Positions 49,653 through 61,046 of a DNA stretch of 64,000 nt are shown piece after piece. Position 1 is the first letter of the stretch; each line of letters begins with the position of its first letter. The translations under genes and the position numbers were made by a program. The DNA is from Notospermus geniculatus. Lineage: Eukaryota; Nemertea; Pilidiophora; Heteronemertea; Lineidae. The notes beneath the pieces are model-generated. The model worked only from the letters and a program-made list of their open reading frames with translations, made no database searches and was not told the origin of the DNA. The stretch covers positions 25,441 to 89,440 of the forward strand of contig NMRB01000343.1 of NCBI GenBank assembly GCA_002633025.1. The letters run 5' to 3'.

Positions 49653-49897
49653 TAATCAGTGATTGACTCTGGAGGTGGTGGTCTGAAAATACCTTTAATT
49701 TCAGCCTCAGTAAACAATTGTGACAAAAACAGCCCATTCTCCCTTTTTGTATCAACGAAAAACTTTCTCTTACAGTGCACACACCATATCAGACATTCCT
49801 GTTTACTGCCGCTGACGCTGCCTTCAAACCTCAAAATCTTATAATTGAGATATAATATTTTCCAGTAACAACACCCCAGACACTTCTTCCTACCCAA
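49653..49897 (-). pseudogene. Cys-rich coding-like frame, minus strand
   Basis: It encodes about 80 residues with CLGCC and WCVHC motifs about 30 residues apart and ends PPPPESITDY just at the MITE edge. Zinc-binding spacing is possible. No start, splice context or family is established. Confidence 0.25.
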
Positions 49898-50424
49898 AGG
49901 TGCAGATTTATGCCCCTTAATTTGATATCAAATTATTGCATTTCATGACTTCTGCCATATTATCATGTAATAATTTCCCCCAAAAGGGACAATTTTAATA
50001 ATTTGATAATAGACTTATTTTTATGAAGCTCCCGAGTGAGATGAACTAACCCGTTTACTTTTAGTGGTTTCGAAACATTCTGGTAACCTTGAATTTAACT
50101 GTGTATAAATGTACAAGGTTATTTGCAAGTGTTAGTTTCTTAACAGAATGTTAATATGGTGAGTTGAAATGGCTGTATTGGCTGCTGTTGGTGTGATAGA
50201 GTACATTTCGATTTCTCTTTCCATGCATGAAATTCACATTGAGCGTACGTGTCAACTCCCAGCCACTGATGCGGCCTGAGCAGTGACACTCGGTGATATT
50301 CTGGCAGATGGCCTAGTGTGCAACAACCATGAAGACTAATCGTTTAATAACTTGGTATAGCCAGTGAGAATGAGACCACGTATTCACAAAATACCAGTAT
50401 TTAAAAAATCTTCTGCATTCAGCA

Positions 50425-50600
50425 AGAGGCATTACACTTCCGTCATTTTCTTTCTTCTCTGCTTGTTGATTTCTTCAGCCTTTCTACGGGCTTTGCGAGA
50501 CGCTAAAATTAGTGTCTCAATTTCTTCAGGGCTCTTTTGTCTCAACCAACTTAAAGTCTTGTTTTCTCGACACATGTACGCGTGTGACCTTAACACTTGC
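50425..50600 (-). pseudogene. Short coding-like frame with charged helix
   Basis: The minus-strand frame encodes LSWLRQKSPEEIETLILASR followed by KARRKAEEINKQRRKKMTEV and a stop. The heptad-like charged composition is unlike random sequence. It is in the same orientation as the fragments at 49.1-49.9 kb, and could be an exon of the same decayed gene or transposon. Confidence 0.3.
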
Positions 50601-50639
50601 TCGCTATTTTATTGTTCGAAAATTTGAGTAAAATTACGG

Positions 50640-52050
50640 CTACTTCGGCTTTCCTGCCGTAAGGAACGTCCCATCATGTGATCAACTTGTGTTTCCGGGA
50701 AACCCCTTCTTTGTGTCGTTGATGGGAATCCCACTGGCCTATAAGCCAGCTATTCGTACTTTTCTTTGGTGAATTTTATCTATTAATTAATAGCGGTTTC
50801 TAAGGGGTATCCCTGCATGTGCATTTAGGCACATGAACGAATCTTTACCGTATGTTAATTTGTTGCACTAAACTGAAGATTGGGTCACGCAATGGTGTTC
50901 CGTCGCGTATACAGATACTGGTTAGTCAACTGCAACATGCACTGTTGGCTTTCAGTACATGTACTGAGATATCGAATTGGTTATCAATACAGTGTCACAG
51001 TCGACAATGGGTCATTTCTTTATTCCCATCCCCAAGAAAATGTAGTGTATCAGAATGAGCTGCATTGGAATTGTGATTTCTTGTTAGCACAAAATGCCAG
51101 TGTCTTAAGGAGAATCTCCAATCTCTTGAAAGATCGGTTTCATGTCGTTTTTGCAAAAAAGCACTCTTTATAAATGACAGCCCATGAGTTGAATAAGTTA
51201 TTGAGAGACTCCAGACTCTTCTGCATCAGCCATTAACTTGTATCGTCAGCAAGGCTGATCTCATCTATTTCAGGTTGGAATTGATGGATTTTTTTGAGTG
51301 AAAGATGTAGTTTTATATTGCATGACTTTGAATTGGATTCATTTGATGCATTGCGCAGTAATACTGCATGTTGTGATGTGCATGCTAAAATTCAGATGAG
51401 AAAGTCTTGTTTTTGATTGGTGACTTTGGCACTTACCTCTATCAGAAAGAGGGTCATGTTGTTGAATTCAAGATTAAACAACAGACCAAGTGATCGCACC
51501 ACGTTTTGATCAGGACGCTTCTCTCAGACTCCCTGATATTGGTAGAGTTCCATATTTTATAATTTCTGATTAATAATGGGTCAGCCTCCTGTTTTGATAA
51601 TCACTCTTGGGTAGTGTTGATTAGAATAACTAATTAGACATTTATTGCAGTCTGGAATCTACTGATAATGGTTTGTCGCCTCCTTAATGCTAATTAGTAG
51701 GAAGAGAACCAAAATGTGCGAGAGTCGCATGAAAACAAAACAGCCAGTGTGTTGTAGTTTTTTTTATCACCGGCAGTGCTGTGATTAACTTCCACTAAAT
51801 TTGTACTCGAGTGCATCTGTAGACAATGGGTAAGGTCACATTTGGTGGTGTATGTGGCTGCTGTTGATTTGAAATAAACGAGTGATTTCGTTCTTTTACT
51901 CCTCATTTTCCATTCAAAATGAAAATCAGAAGATAAGCGCCTATGTGTTAGGCCAAAATGAAGAATGCAATGTACATTCTTCAGGTCATGGATGATTCAT
52001 GCCAAATCACAAATGACAAGTGAAAATTGAGCTCCTTTGTAACAGTGGTC
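50640..52050. other. No gene or named repeat seen
   Basis: Frames such as 50,880-51,173 (+) lack any family resemblance or splice context. The base composition is AT-rich. Confidence 0.4.
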
Positions 52051-52051
52051 G

Positions 52052-52588
52052 GTTACCAGCTAGGACTTTTCGCCCGATCGAGAAAAACATCCGATTCTGG
52101 ATGTTACACCCTGATCAAGCTGTTTTGATGCCAAAGGAGTACACTGAGCATGCTCAGTGACAGTCATTTCCTGCTGCCATGATGGTTGATGTCTGCAAAA
52201 TCAGTTGGCCATTTCTTTCATGTCTTTATAATCCAATCCCATCCAGACGATTTTAATGTTGGAATTGGTTAATATCTCAGTAACAATTATATATATCCAA
52301 TTTAGCATGATCCCTTGCTTATTTTGTTAATTTTCAACTCTGAACTTGAGAACAAAAATTTTGTTTGGAACAGCATTTTTTATACATAATCTGCCATCTT
52401 CACCAAGACTTAGGCCTATGCACTCAGCATGCGCAAATGCACAGTATTTTGCGCAAACAGAAAAGAAAATTCTCCACCTCCCAATCAGGATGGTTCTGAC
52501 AGATCAGGTGATGTGAAAACAGCTTGTTTGGGACAAACAGCCTGATCAGAATGTTTTCCCGATCGGGCGAAAAGTCCTAGCTGGTTAC
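52052..52588. mobile_element. 537-bp inverted-repeat element with CCCGATCG ends
   Basis: ACCAGCTAGGACTTTTCGCC continues to CGATCG, and the complement CGATCGGGCGAAAAGTCCTA lies at the right end. The arms are about 38 bp with few mismatches. No coding capacity. Confidence 0.85.
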
Positions 52589-52856
52589 ACGATTCAACTT
52601 AACATTTGTTGAAAGGTGTTGAAAGTTGAAAGGTGTTGAATGTTGTTGAAAGCTGTTGCCCCGTCTGAACACCCTTTCAACACCTTTCAACAGGGTTTTT
52701 CAACAAGTTGCCAGAAATAGGAACACAAAGCTATTTTGGTAACTTGTTGAAAGCTGTTGAAAGACCCTGTTGAAAGGTGTTGCAAGGGTGTTTAGAGGGG
52801 GCAACAGCTTTCAACAACGTTCACTACACCTTTCAAGAAATGTGGAATCGTGTAAA
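52584..52856. mobile_element. 273-bp foldback built from GTTGAAAGGTGTTGAAA words
   Basis: The ends GGTTACACGATTC and GGAATCGTGTAAAC are inverted. The interior is inverted runs of GTTGAAAG and CTTTCAAC. It abuts the 52,052-52,588 element and shares its GGTTAC. Confidence 0.8.
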
Positions 52857-52859
52857 CCC

Positions 52860-53650
52860 CCTTTAGGTGTTTTAGCTGTTGGCTTTATGGAATTCACACA
52901 AAATGTAGCCGAGATGAAAACTCTCAATGAATTTACTTTTCCATCAACCTCTGCGAGGAGGTGGGATATATGTATGCACACTGATTCCTTAAAGGAAATG
53001 TATGGTGAGGATCGTGCAGAAAATAATGTCAGGATGATGTTTTGGTCCCTTTCTGACATCCTGAAGTCTTTTGTCGTGTGGGTAATACATTTTGTGGGTC
53101 GCCCCTTCTGGGTTAGAAAGCACCACGTATCCTGGGGGCATTCTACAGGGCAGAGAATAACAATAAGACGATAGTAGACATGAAACGGCCATGGAGTGAC
53201 TATATTAATACATTTCTTAGCCATTGCACCGTCTTAATATTCCCTCTACGGCAAATTCAAGTATCACAGTCAGGGATTTGATATCGCCTTTACCACTCAT
53301 ACAAATAACCACTCAATCCAAGGACATATGTTAGTGCAATGCCGCCAAGTGTTGCCCCATTCCTTTGAATAATTTCTTTTCACAGCAAACAAAATGTCAT
53401 ATGAGATGACAACCAAGTTGTTTGACACCTTCCATTCCCTGCTAACTAAGTGGGAGATACATTTCGATATCCTTCTGGCAGCTGAGGACCTGCATTAATG
53501 CTCTAGTCCCTCCAAGTGGCTGCTGAGACACTCAAAGAAGATGGAATAATTGTGTTGCCAGACATAAGTGACCACTTTGTGGTGGAACATTCTGTAGACA
53601 AAATGGTAGAGGATCGTGTAGGGAAAAGGAACTTGGTGTTGCTATCTGTG
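52860..53650 (+). pseudogene. Series of coding-like pieces, family unknown
   Basis: Three plus-strand pieces look protein-like. One at 52,890-53,174 contains FTFPSTSARRWDICMHTDSL and MMFWSLSDILKSFVVWV. One at 53,395-53,495 contains MSYEMTTKLFDTFHSLLTKW. One at 53,510-53,648 contains VAAETLKEDGIIVLPDISDH and ends CTATCT|GTGAGT, a plausible donor. They are in different frames with stops between, so this is either a multi-exon gene I cannot assemble or a decayed copy. Confidence 0.25.
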
Positions 53651-53695
53651 AGTATTTGGATTTAGGATATTGGTGTAAAGTGCAGGTTGCAGGTT

Positions 53696-54043
53696 AAAGG
53701 GAGACTCCACTCATTGTAAACTTGAATTTTTATCAATCCATGGAGACTATTGCTATGAGTTGTGATGTCACGCAGTGTCCGTAGGCTGAAGACCTTTATT
53801 GTAGTAAATGAGGTAATGCCGTGACTGCTAGGCCTATTGGTTGTACTTTCATAAATATGCACTGAACACACATAACATCACATGTGCTGTGCAGTGGTCC
53901 CTTGGAATGCAATAAAAATGCTTAAAATGATGAGTTTGCTGATTTAAAAAAAAGACATGTTGCAGATATCAGTGAATTTCAATGTATTAACGATTATTTC
54001 GAAAATTCAAAATTTTACACAATGAATGGAGTCTCCCTTTAAT
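53696..54043. mobile_element. TTAA-flanked MITE with TTAAAGGGAGACTCC ends
   Basis: TTAAAGGGAGACTCCACTCA and TGGAGTCTCCCTTTAA pair, with CATTGTAAA and TTTTACACAATG continuing the arms. The edge type is the same as 35,484-35,847. Confidence 0.88.
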
Positions 54044-54205
54044 GGTTAGGGTTGTCAAATGGTGAATTCAGATGTATTGCAAATACAATTTGCCTGCAGG
54101 TCAACGGGCAATCATTTCATACTAACCTGGATTTAGGGCAATTTTCGCTTTATAAAACATGGAGATGATTTCAGCAATACGAAGTTTACAATCGACCCCA
54201 TGGTA

Positions 54206-54518
54206 ATGCGCAAGTTGGGAGAAGGCAAATTAGGAAGAAGGCAAATTTAGACAAATGCGAATTGAGACAAGGCAGAGTAAGAGAAGGCGAAAAAAGACAA
54301 AGGCGAATTAGATGAAGGCAAAGCTAGAAAAGGCCACTTAAGAAAAGGCAAAATGAAACAGAGGCAAAATAGGAAAAGGCGAGGTAGAAAAAGGCGAATA
54401 GTGACAAAGGCAAGATGAGATAAGGCGGAGTAGGAGAAGGCGAAATGAGAGATGGCGAATGGGGAAAATGCGAAATGTACACTTTTTGAAGGCAAAATGA
54501 GATAAGGCGAAATGAGCA
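54206..54518. repeat. 15-bp satellite of AAAGGCGAAATGAGA type
   Basis: About twenty degenerate units lie head to tail. Because the unit is a multiple of three, all three minus-strand frames stay open (FAFSY-type pentapeptides). I treat these frames as by-products. Confidence 0.9.
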
Positions 54519-54539
54519 TGTACCTGTTTCTGAGCATAT

Positions 54540-55190
54540 TTTAGGGTGCAAATTACTGTCTCCTTCTGTTCAGACCTTTGATGCATAAGAAGTCGCACTA
54601 ATAGAACAATATTTTCATCTTCAAAAGTGCTTATTACCTTTTCAGGATTGAATAAATGAATAACGTGAACTTGGTTTTACACTGTATTATGCCCTGTCTG
54701 TGTCTTACTTCATTTCTTGCAACCTCCATATATCATCTTGGTAATGTGTGAAGTGCCTTTTGGGAACTCATTTACGACCCAAACCTATGTATTATTTACT
54801 ATTTTAAATGGGACTCTCGTTCTTTGCACTGGCAAATCTCACAGTTATTGAAGTTCAAGTACAGGAGTCAATTCCTTTCAGACTAACTGCCACAAGAGTC
54901 AAAATGTTCTTCAGATTATAGCCAGTTTCTTGGACGTAAATTCAGAAGGTCAGTTCTGAAAGTGCTCTGATGGAACAGGTTAACCTCAATAAAATTGACA
55001 AACCGTTCTAAAAAAATTTTAAAAAAACTTTCTAGTCATTATTTTAACAGAATGTGGATACTTACTTTGGTTAACATCCCTGCATCGTGAGAATGGCATC
55101 TGTGGAAAGAGAAAACATTTCCTTTACAAAAAATAAACAAAATGTTGGACGAGTTTGATTGATGATGGAGAGTCATCTCCTTTAACTTTG
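54540..55190. other. No gene or named repeat seen
   Basis: AT-rich non-coding sequence. Confidence 0.4.
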
Positions 55191-55194
55191 TGTG

Positions 55195-55391
55195 GGATGG
55201 GGGAAATCCGGCCTCTGGCCATCATTTTGGTCTCTGGAATTTTATTTGATTGAAACTACATCATTTTGAAAGAAGATTTGATTCTTTGAAACTGATGTAG
55301 TTTCAATCAAATAATTCACTCATTAAGTCTTCCAGAGACAAATTACGGCCTGGGGCCGGAATTGCCCCAAGGGCCGGTTTCCCCATCCTGT
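55195..55391. mobile_element. 197-bp foldback element
   Basis: The outer ends GGATGGGGGAAATCCGGCC and GGGCCGGTTTCCCCATCC, and inner ends TTATTTGATTGAAACTACAT and its complement, pair around a short loop. Confidence 0.8.
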
Positions 55392-55795
55392 GGCCATGAG
55401 AAATTTTTATAAAATAAAGGGCAAATTATTTTACTTGATGATTGTGTCTGATGGACATCCCAGTGAAACATGGCAAAGGTTGGAAATCAATAAGAGTTAT
55501 ATCTGCCCACTTTCCACGCACAAGCACAGAACTGATTACAGTTGATGTCCCCCAAGAACGACCTGATGATGCCCTTTATCACCATACGGGACTGCAGTAT
55601 GGCAAAGAAGAGGCTAAAGATTGAGACTCGACGGTGAAAAATATTCTCATTCACCGACACTGCATTTCATCAAAGCAGGCAAATGCAATCAATGATGGCA
55701 AATTTTCTCCCTTGATGCTCATTTTGCATGATATGAAAACATCGATGGAAATGAAACAGAAAATTCAAAGAATCAGTCTCAATTGTACTTGAAAC

Positions 55796-56276
55796 CATAA
55801 AGGAGTCAAACATAAAGGTTTAACTGCGAAAAATGAATTAACTGAGGAATACACTTCACGTGTTGACACCAGATGTCTCTTTGGCTTTACGTAATATGCA
55901 CGAGCTTCAACTTTTTTGTGGCGGTGGGGGCACATCAATCTTGTCAACTTAATGCTTTGAATTCCATTTCTGGGGACAGCAGAGCTATTTTAAGCACCAT
56001 TGGTGTTCCCTGTGCAAAAACACGTAAGCCAATTCAAATATACATGTACACAGATGACCCTGTCACATCATCGTTCGTGGGGGTTCTCATTAATTCATTC
56101 CTACGTATCAGAAGATCAACTGGTCGGAATTTAAAAAAAAACCGCAGTAAATATGCAGAAGGATCTTGCCTATCATATGAAAGAGTCAGAATGAAAATCT
56201 AAGTTAAAAGGAATACTGTCCACATTTATAAAATGCTAAATTTGTAAGTTGAACCTTTATGTTTGATTCCTTTATG
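55796..56276. mobile_element. CATAAAGGA-ended element, copy 2 (inverted)
   Basis: CATAAAGGAGTCAAACATAA and ATGTTTGATTCCTTTATG are its ends. It is homologous along its length to 34,407-34,896 in reverse orientation. Confidence 0.88.
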
Positions 56277-57014
56277 TTGAAACACAATGATGTCATATGT
56301 TGTTGATCATTGATATATCAGCTGTAGTTGCCTAATGCGTGCTGGCTGTATCTTATATTGATTGGTGTCTTTGTCCCGGAAAAAGTAGCCTCATTCATCT
56401 TCATCCAGTGGTGCTGGAATGCAAACTTGTTTTTCAATCAATTCTGTTGTGACACGGGGAATAAAGAAGATGGTTATTAAACTTTCCAGTTGGTGGAAAA
56501 TGATGCGAAAATGATTTGCCTGAAATCGAAACTTTTCTGAATGATTTATTGTGGGGTTTATATAAAGCTGAAGAATAGCTGCATTAAATTGAATTTCGTA
56601 TGGTATTTCGGCTGAGAGGGATATTCAACAGGCATGCATATCCATGGAAGCTGTTCTTAATACAGAACCATGTAATGATGTCAAACGCAAAATGAAGCGT
56701 ATCAGAGAATAAGGTCTCATTCAATTTCTTGGGGTTCACAAAATTTGTGAACCTCAATACATATGGACCACTTCCACAGTTTTAACAACAGACACATCAG
56801 AGGCAAAGAAACTTAGCCGCATATTTTTATCAGAGGTACATCTAATAAAGATAACCTGGTGTGAATTTGTATCCACGAGGGTGGGCTGAACATTTCATAG
56901 GCTGAATAATATGAAATAGCGATGAAAGTTGGCATGCATTAAATTCAACCTTCCTGAAGATACTAACTGCATTGTTTCCTTCCAGATAAATTCGCATTGG
57001 ATAAGTACTAGAGT

Positions 57015-57585
57015 ACTAGAGTTGACCCTTTTTGGAGGGGGAGAAGAGGGGTGTTTCCACTGTATGGATTGTCGTTTGGTCTCTGACTCAAATTGGTGGA
57101 CCCAAAACTCATCTTGAATGAAGAAATGTTCAAGAAAACCGGCTGGATCTGCTTCAAAAAGTGCCAACTTCGCCTTCGACATGACCAGCCTGGTGTGCTC
57201 TTGGCAGGCTTCAAACGCCGTGGCACCCACCGAGCAGAAACCTCGACATGCCAAGTTCGTTGTGCAGTCAGAATGTTCTCTACTCGTTCACGGGCGATGC
57301 CATCAGCATTAGCTATCTGATTAAAACTTAAAAACGTCTGTCATCCATCACCATGTGGTGAACACGGTTTCTTGGATGGTGGCTGTGGCAGAACGTCAGA
57401 TCTTGGGTCTTCTCCGAGGTTGTTGTCCCTATCCCTCTAGAATTCAGCTGCCCACTTTTGCACAGCTGGAGCATTATCCCTATCCTAATGTAGCAATTAT
57501 TTCGGCATGAATTTCCTTGGGGGCTACGCTAACCCCTTTTCTGCTGATTTTTTTTGGTAACAGCCCGTTGCCAAATTTTATCCAT
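57015..57585 (-). pseudogene. Truncated mariner transposase pseudogene
   Basis: Minus-strand pieces in order match mariner-family transposase. MDKIWQRAVTKKNQQKRG at 57,585 opens it; then come GVSVAPKEIHAEIIATLG, DNAPAVQKWAAEF, DPRSD, VSARWVPRRLKP, RLVMSKAKLALFEADPAGFL and QDEFWVHQFESETKRQSIQW with KHPSSPPPKR. The first catalytic Asp of DD34D (in QDEFW) is kept. Everything after about residue 200 is absent, and at least three frameshifts or stops intervene (after IATLG, in AAEF-stop, around VSARW). The terminal repeats were not identified. A non-functional relic. Confidence 0.88.
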
Positions 57586-57617
57586 ATTTACGAAATGTCT
57601 CTAGTTCTACTTTTTGT

Positions 57618-57683
57618 TTGAAGTCCTGAATTATTTATCCAGTGTGGGTTTTAAAGTCCTGAATTATTTATCCAGTGTGGGTT
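57618..57683. repeat. 31-33-bp tandem duplication
   Basis: AAGTCCTGAATTATTTATCC plus AGTGTGGGTTT occurs twice head to tail, just upstream of the mariner relic's start. Confidence 0.88.
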
Positions 57684-58429
57684 TATCTGGACGGAAACAA
57701 TGCAGTTCGTATCGGGAAAAGTTGAATTTAATGCATGCTAAGCTCGGGATGCTAAGTCATGTAAGTTTCATTGCTTGGGCATAACTCCTTCTTAGTCAGC
57801 CTATGAACTTTTCAGCCCACCCTTGTAGGTACCCTCTCCATGTGTGATTGTGTCAAAATCATCCACGAACAAATGTTTCATCTTGTACACTTACACTGAT
57901 GGTCCATGGAGTTTTTCATTACTTTTTGACTGTACTTCGGGTACGAATTCATCGCATGGGAATACCACATACGCAATACACATTGTAGTGAGTTGCAGAT
58001 CTCCCAATGATTTATTGGTATAGGCCTATAGAACGTCTCCTTGTTGCATTCAATGCAGTGTTTATATGATAAAGAGTATTCAATCATCATTTGTGCAGAC
58101 TGATCCAGGGTGCGCAATGTGTAGTAAAATCTAATCTGTAAAGGTCTGTTACTTGCCATTCAACATACTGGCCGCAGCTGGCTGCAATACTGAATGTGTG
58201 CATGATCTTATCCTTTTGTGTGTTTGACCATGCAGGTATGGTCATGGACATAAATTTATCTACACCTACTACCTTGAATATTTCAAATACTACTGGGCCA
58301 ATTTTAACAGGGTTTGTTCCACATGAACGTACATCTTCTTGGTCATATATTTGCATCACAAATTTGGAGATTTGGAAATATCGTAATTGCGTAATACATG
58401 TAGCTCATCAGAAAAAATCTTAAAAATCA

Positions 58430-59265
58430 AGGTGTGACTTTTTTGTGAATTTTGTTGCGGTTATGATAGAGTGGGACTTTCTAAGGATTGTGTGCTTTGT
58501 TTCATCAAAATCTGTTGAGTGGTTGCTGAGATATTTGAGATTTTCAAAATTTCGATAATTTGAGAATTTCCTGTTTTTCACAAACTGATTAGAAGTCAAG
58601 CATATTTTCAAACTACCGGTATCAAGATTTTGATACTTTGAAACAAACTCGTCCCCAGTGGGTTTACGTTCCTACAACACCACTGGAAAGGGCTGACGAC
58701 TTCAGGAATACTGCGCATGCGCAATCTACTAATTTTGAGGCGAATCACGCCGAGGCCGCGATGATGTTCGCAACAAACCATGCTAACTATTCGTTTGAAA
58801 TTGCTCTAATACTCAAACAACTTCGTGTTTTGGGAGTATTAAATGGCCTTTTAGGCATATATAATGTTTTTCAGCCATCGAAGAACGAAATATTGTGTGA
58901 AACAAACATTTTGGCACGCTGCCAGCGGTTGACCAGAAATTTTGGTCAGGTCGTAGCCCTTGCCAGAGATACCTTCGGATGAGGTAGATCTGGGAACGAG
59001 ATTGACTTTGAAAAATGTGCAATATTTATGCTCAGTTCACGCAAAAAGTTCCAAAATTTTGTAAACCCATATTCTGAGGTTAGCTTTATCTAATGGCATC
59101 AAATTTCCTAAAAAGCATCCGATGAAAATCTCAAATTACCAAAATTTTGATGATCTCAAATATCTGAACAAGCACTCGACATATTTTGATGAAACAAAGC
59201 CCAAAATCCTTTGAAAGTTCCACTCTATAATCAAAACTGCAACAAAAATCACACCGCAAGGAGTA
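58430..59265. mobile_element. Foldback element split by a MITE
   Basis: The left arm (GGTGTGACTTTTTTGTGAAT, GGGACTTTCTAAGGATT, TTGTTTCATCAAAATCTG) pairs imperfectly with the right arm (59,090-59,265). The loop is occupied by the 58,644-59,005 MITE. Confidence 0.7.
58644..59005. mobile_element. CTCGTCCCCAG-ended MITE, copy 2
   Basis: It is a close copy of 27,745-28,107 in the same orientation, with small internal indels and the same GCGCATGCGC palindrome. It is inserted inside the 58,430-59,265 foldback. Confidence 0.87.
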
Positions 59266-59566
59266 ATATGAGTGTGGAAGATGGGCAAAAGATTGAAGTT
59301 TTTTATGCTGAAAACTACATGTACACCAAAATCCCTCAATTTATAGAAAAGTTATTAGGTTATGGAAGGATAGCGGTGGAGGTAAACGTTTTCATTGACT
59401 GTGTTAGTAATGGTACAGTGAGTTGCAGCAATTGCAACAAGGTGAATTTGTAACATGTCATCATCAATTACTAGCTACATAATGAAGATGTTTTACATAA
59501 AAGCCTGTGTGAAGGTCTGTTATTGTTTCACCTGTGGAAACTAATATACATGTATTTGTGGCACAG

Positions 59567-60735
59567 TGTAGACCAACCCCGGAACGAGCCGCAACATTTC
59601 TAAAACTGTTTTCGAAATGTTTTGTCACAGAAATGTTTTGAAAGTGTTGATGATATATAAGGCCTGTCTACACCATCAACATTTTCAAAACATTTCTGCG
59701 ACAAAAACATTTTGAAACGTGTTTTGGAAATGCCGCAGCTTCGTTCGGGGTTGGTCTACACTCTGCAACATTATCAAAACATGTTTTCAAATTATACAAA
59801 AGTTAAAAGCTGTTTTCAAAATGTTGTGGCTTGTTTCGGGGTTGGTGTACACTCTGCAACTACAGGCCTGTCTACACCATCAACATTTTCAAAACATTTG
59901 TAAAAAACATTCAGTTGCAACAAATCTGCAATACCCTTGTTTTGGGATTGTTGCACAGTGTGGACAGAACTTGCAACAATTCAAAACATGTTTTTAAAAT
60001 GTTTTACAAATGTTTTAAAAGAAATGTCATGTGAATTCTTCTGCAAACATTTTCAAAACATGTTTTGAATTGTTGCAAGTCTGTCCACACTGTGCAACAA
60101 TCTCAAAACAAGGTGGTTGCAGATTTGTTGCAACTCAGTGTTTTGGAAATGTTTTAGAAAATGTGTGGACAGGCCTTTATCAAAAACATGTTTTCAAATT
60201 GTTTTGCAAAAGTTGCAGATCCAGTCCACACTCTGCAACAAACCGAAAACAATGGTGTTTGTTACTGTTGCAGCGGGGTGTTTTTGAAATGTTGAGAGTG
60301 TAGACAGGCCTACCCATCAACATTTCCAAAACATTCTGTAAAACATTGAGTTGCAACAAATCTGCAACACCGTTGTTTTGGGATTGTTGCACAGTGTGGC
60401 CAGGTGTTTTGAAAATGTTTTGGAAATGACACGTGCTTTCTTCTGCAACATTCGTAAAACATTTTCAAAACATGTTTTGAATTGTTGCAAGTCCGTCCAC
60501 ACTGTAACAGTCTCAAAACAAGGTGTTGCAGGTTTGTTGCAACTCAAATGTTTTTAGAATGTTTTGGACATGATGATGGTGTTGACAGGCCTTAAGTTTT
60601 GTAAAACAAATTGAAAACATGTTTTGATAATGTTGCAGAGTGTAGAACAACTCCGAAAGAAGCTACATCATTTCCAAAACACTTATGTTTTGGAAATGTT
60701 GAAAATTATGTTGATGGTGTAGACATGTCTTAAGT
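59567..60735. mobile_element. Composite of inverted AACATTTTCAAAACATGTT elements
   Basis: At least six inverted copies of GTCTACACCATCAACATTT / TTCAAAACATGTTTTGAATTG / TGTTGCACAGTGTGGACAG words alternate over 1.2 kb. Ends such as AAGGCCTGTCTACACCATCA suggest several nested foldback elements of one family. The short frames here are by-products. From 60,740 to 61,040 nothing else is seen. Confidence 0.8.
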
Positions 60736-61046
60736 TTGACATCGTCTTTTTCCGTAACAATGGAGGACTAGAGGCAGTGGGGTAATTCGAAATTGAGTAT
60801 CGTATACCAACCGTCAACCTCAAAAAGTCAGGTAAGGTACATGTACCTCCTTTCATTTTCTGGCTCATTTGACTTAACATACATGTACAGTTTGAATGAC
60901 CACATAATGGTTAACTGCTTTGTCAATTTATATTTTGTGGGGAAATTTTGCAAGTGTGGCATTGGCTGAACGTCACAGGTTGATGATTAGAATGAACTAT
61001 TGGCCTTAAACTTTGAATGCAAGGAAAATATAACAGCTTGTGTTGT

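Noticed and set aside
54247-54598. Overlapping minus-strand frames rich in Phe, Ser and Leu
   Set aside because: All are produced by the 15-bp satellite, which stays open because its length is a multiple of three.
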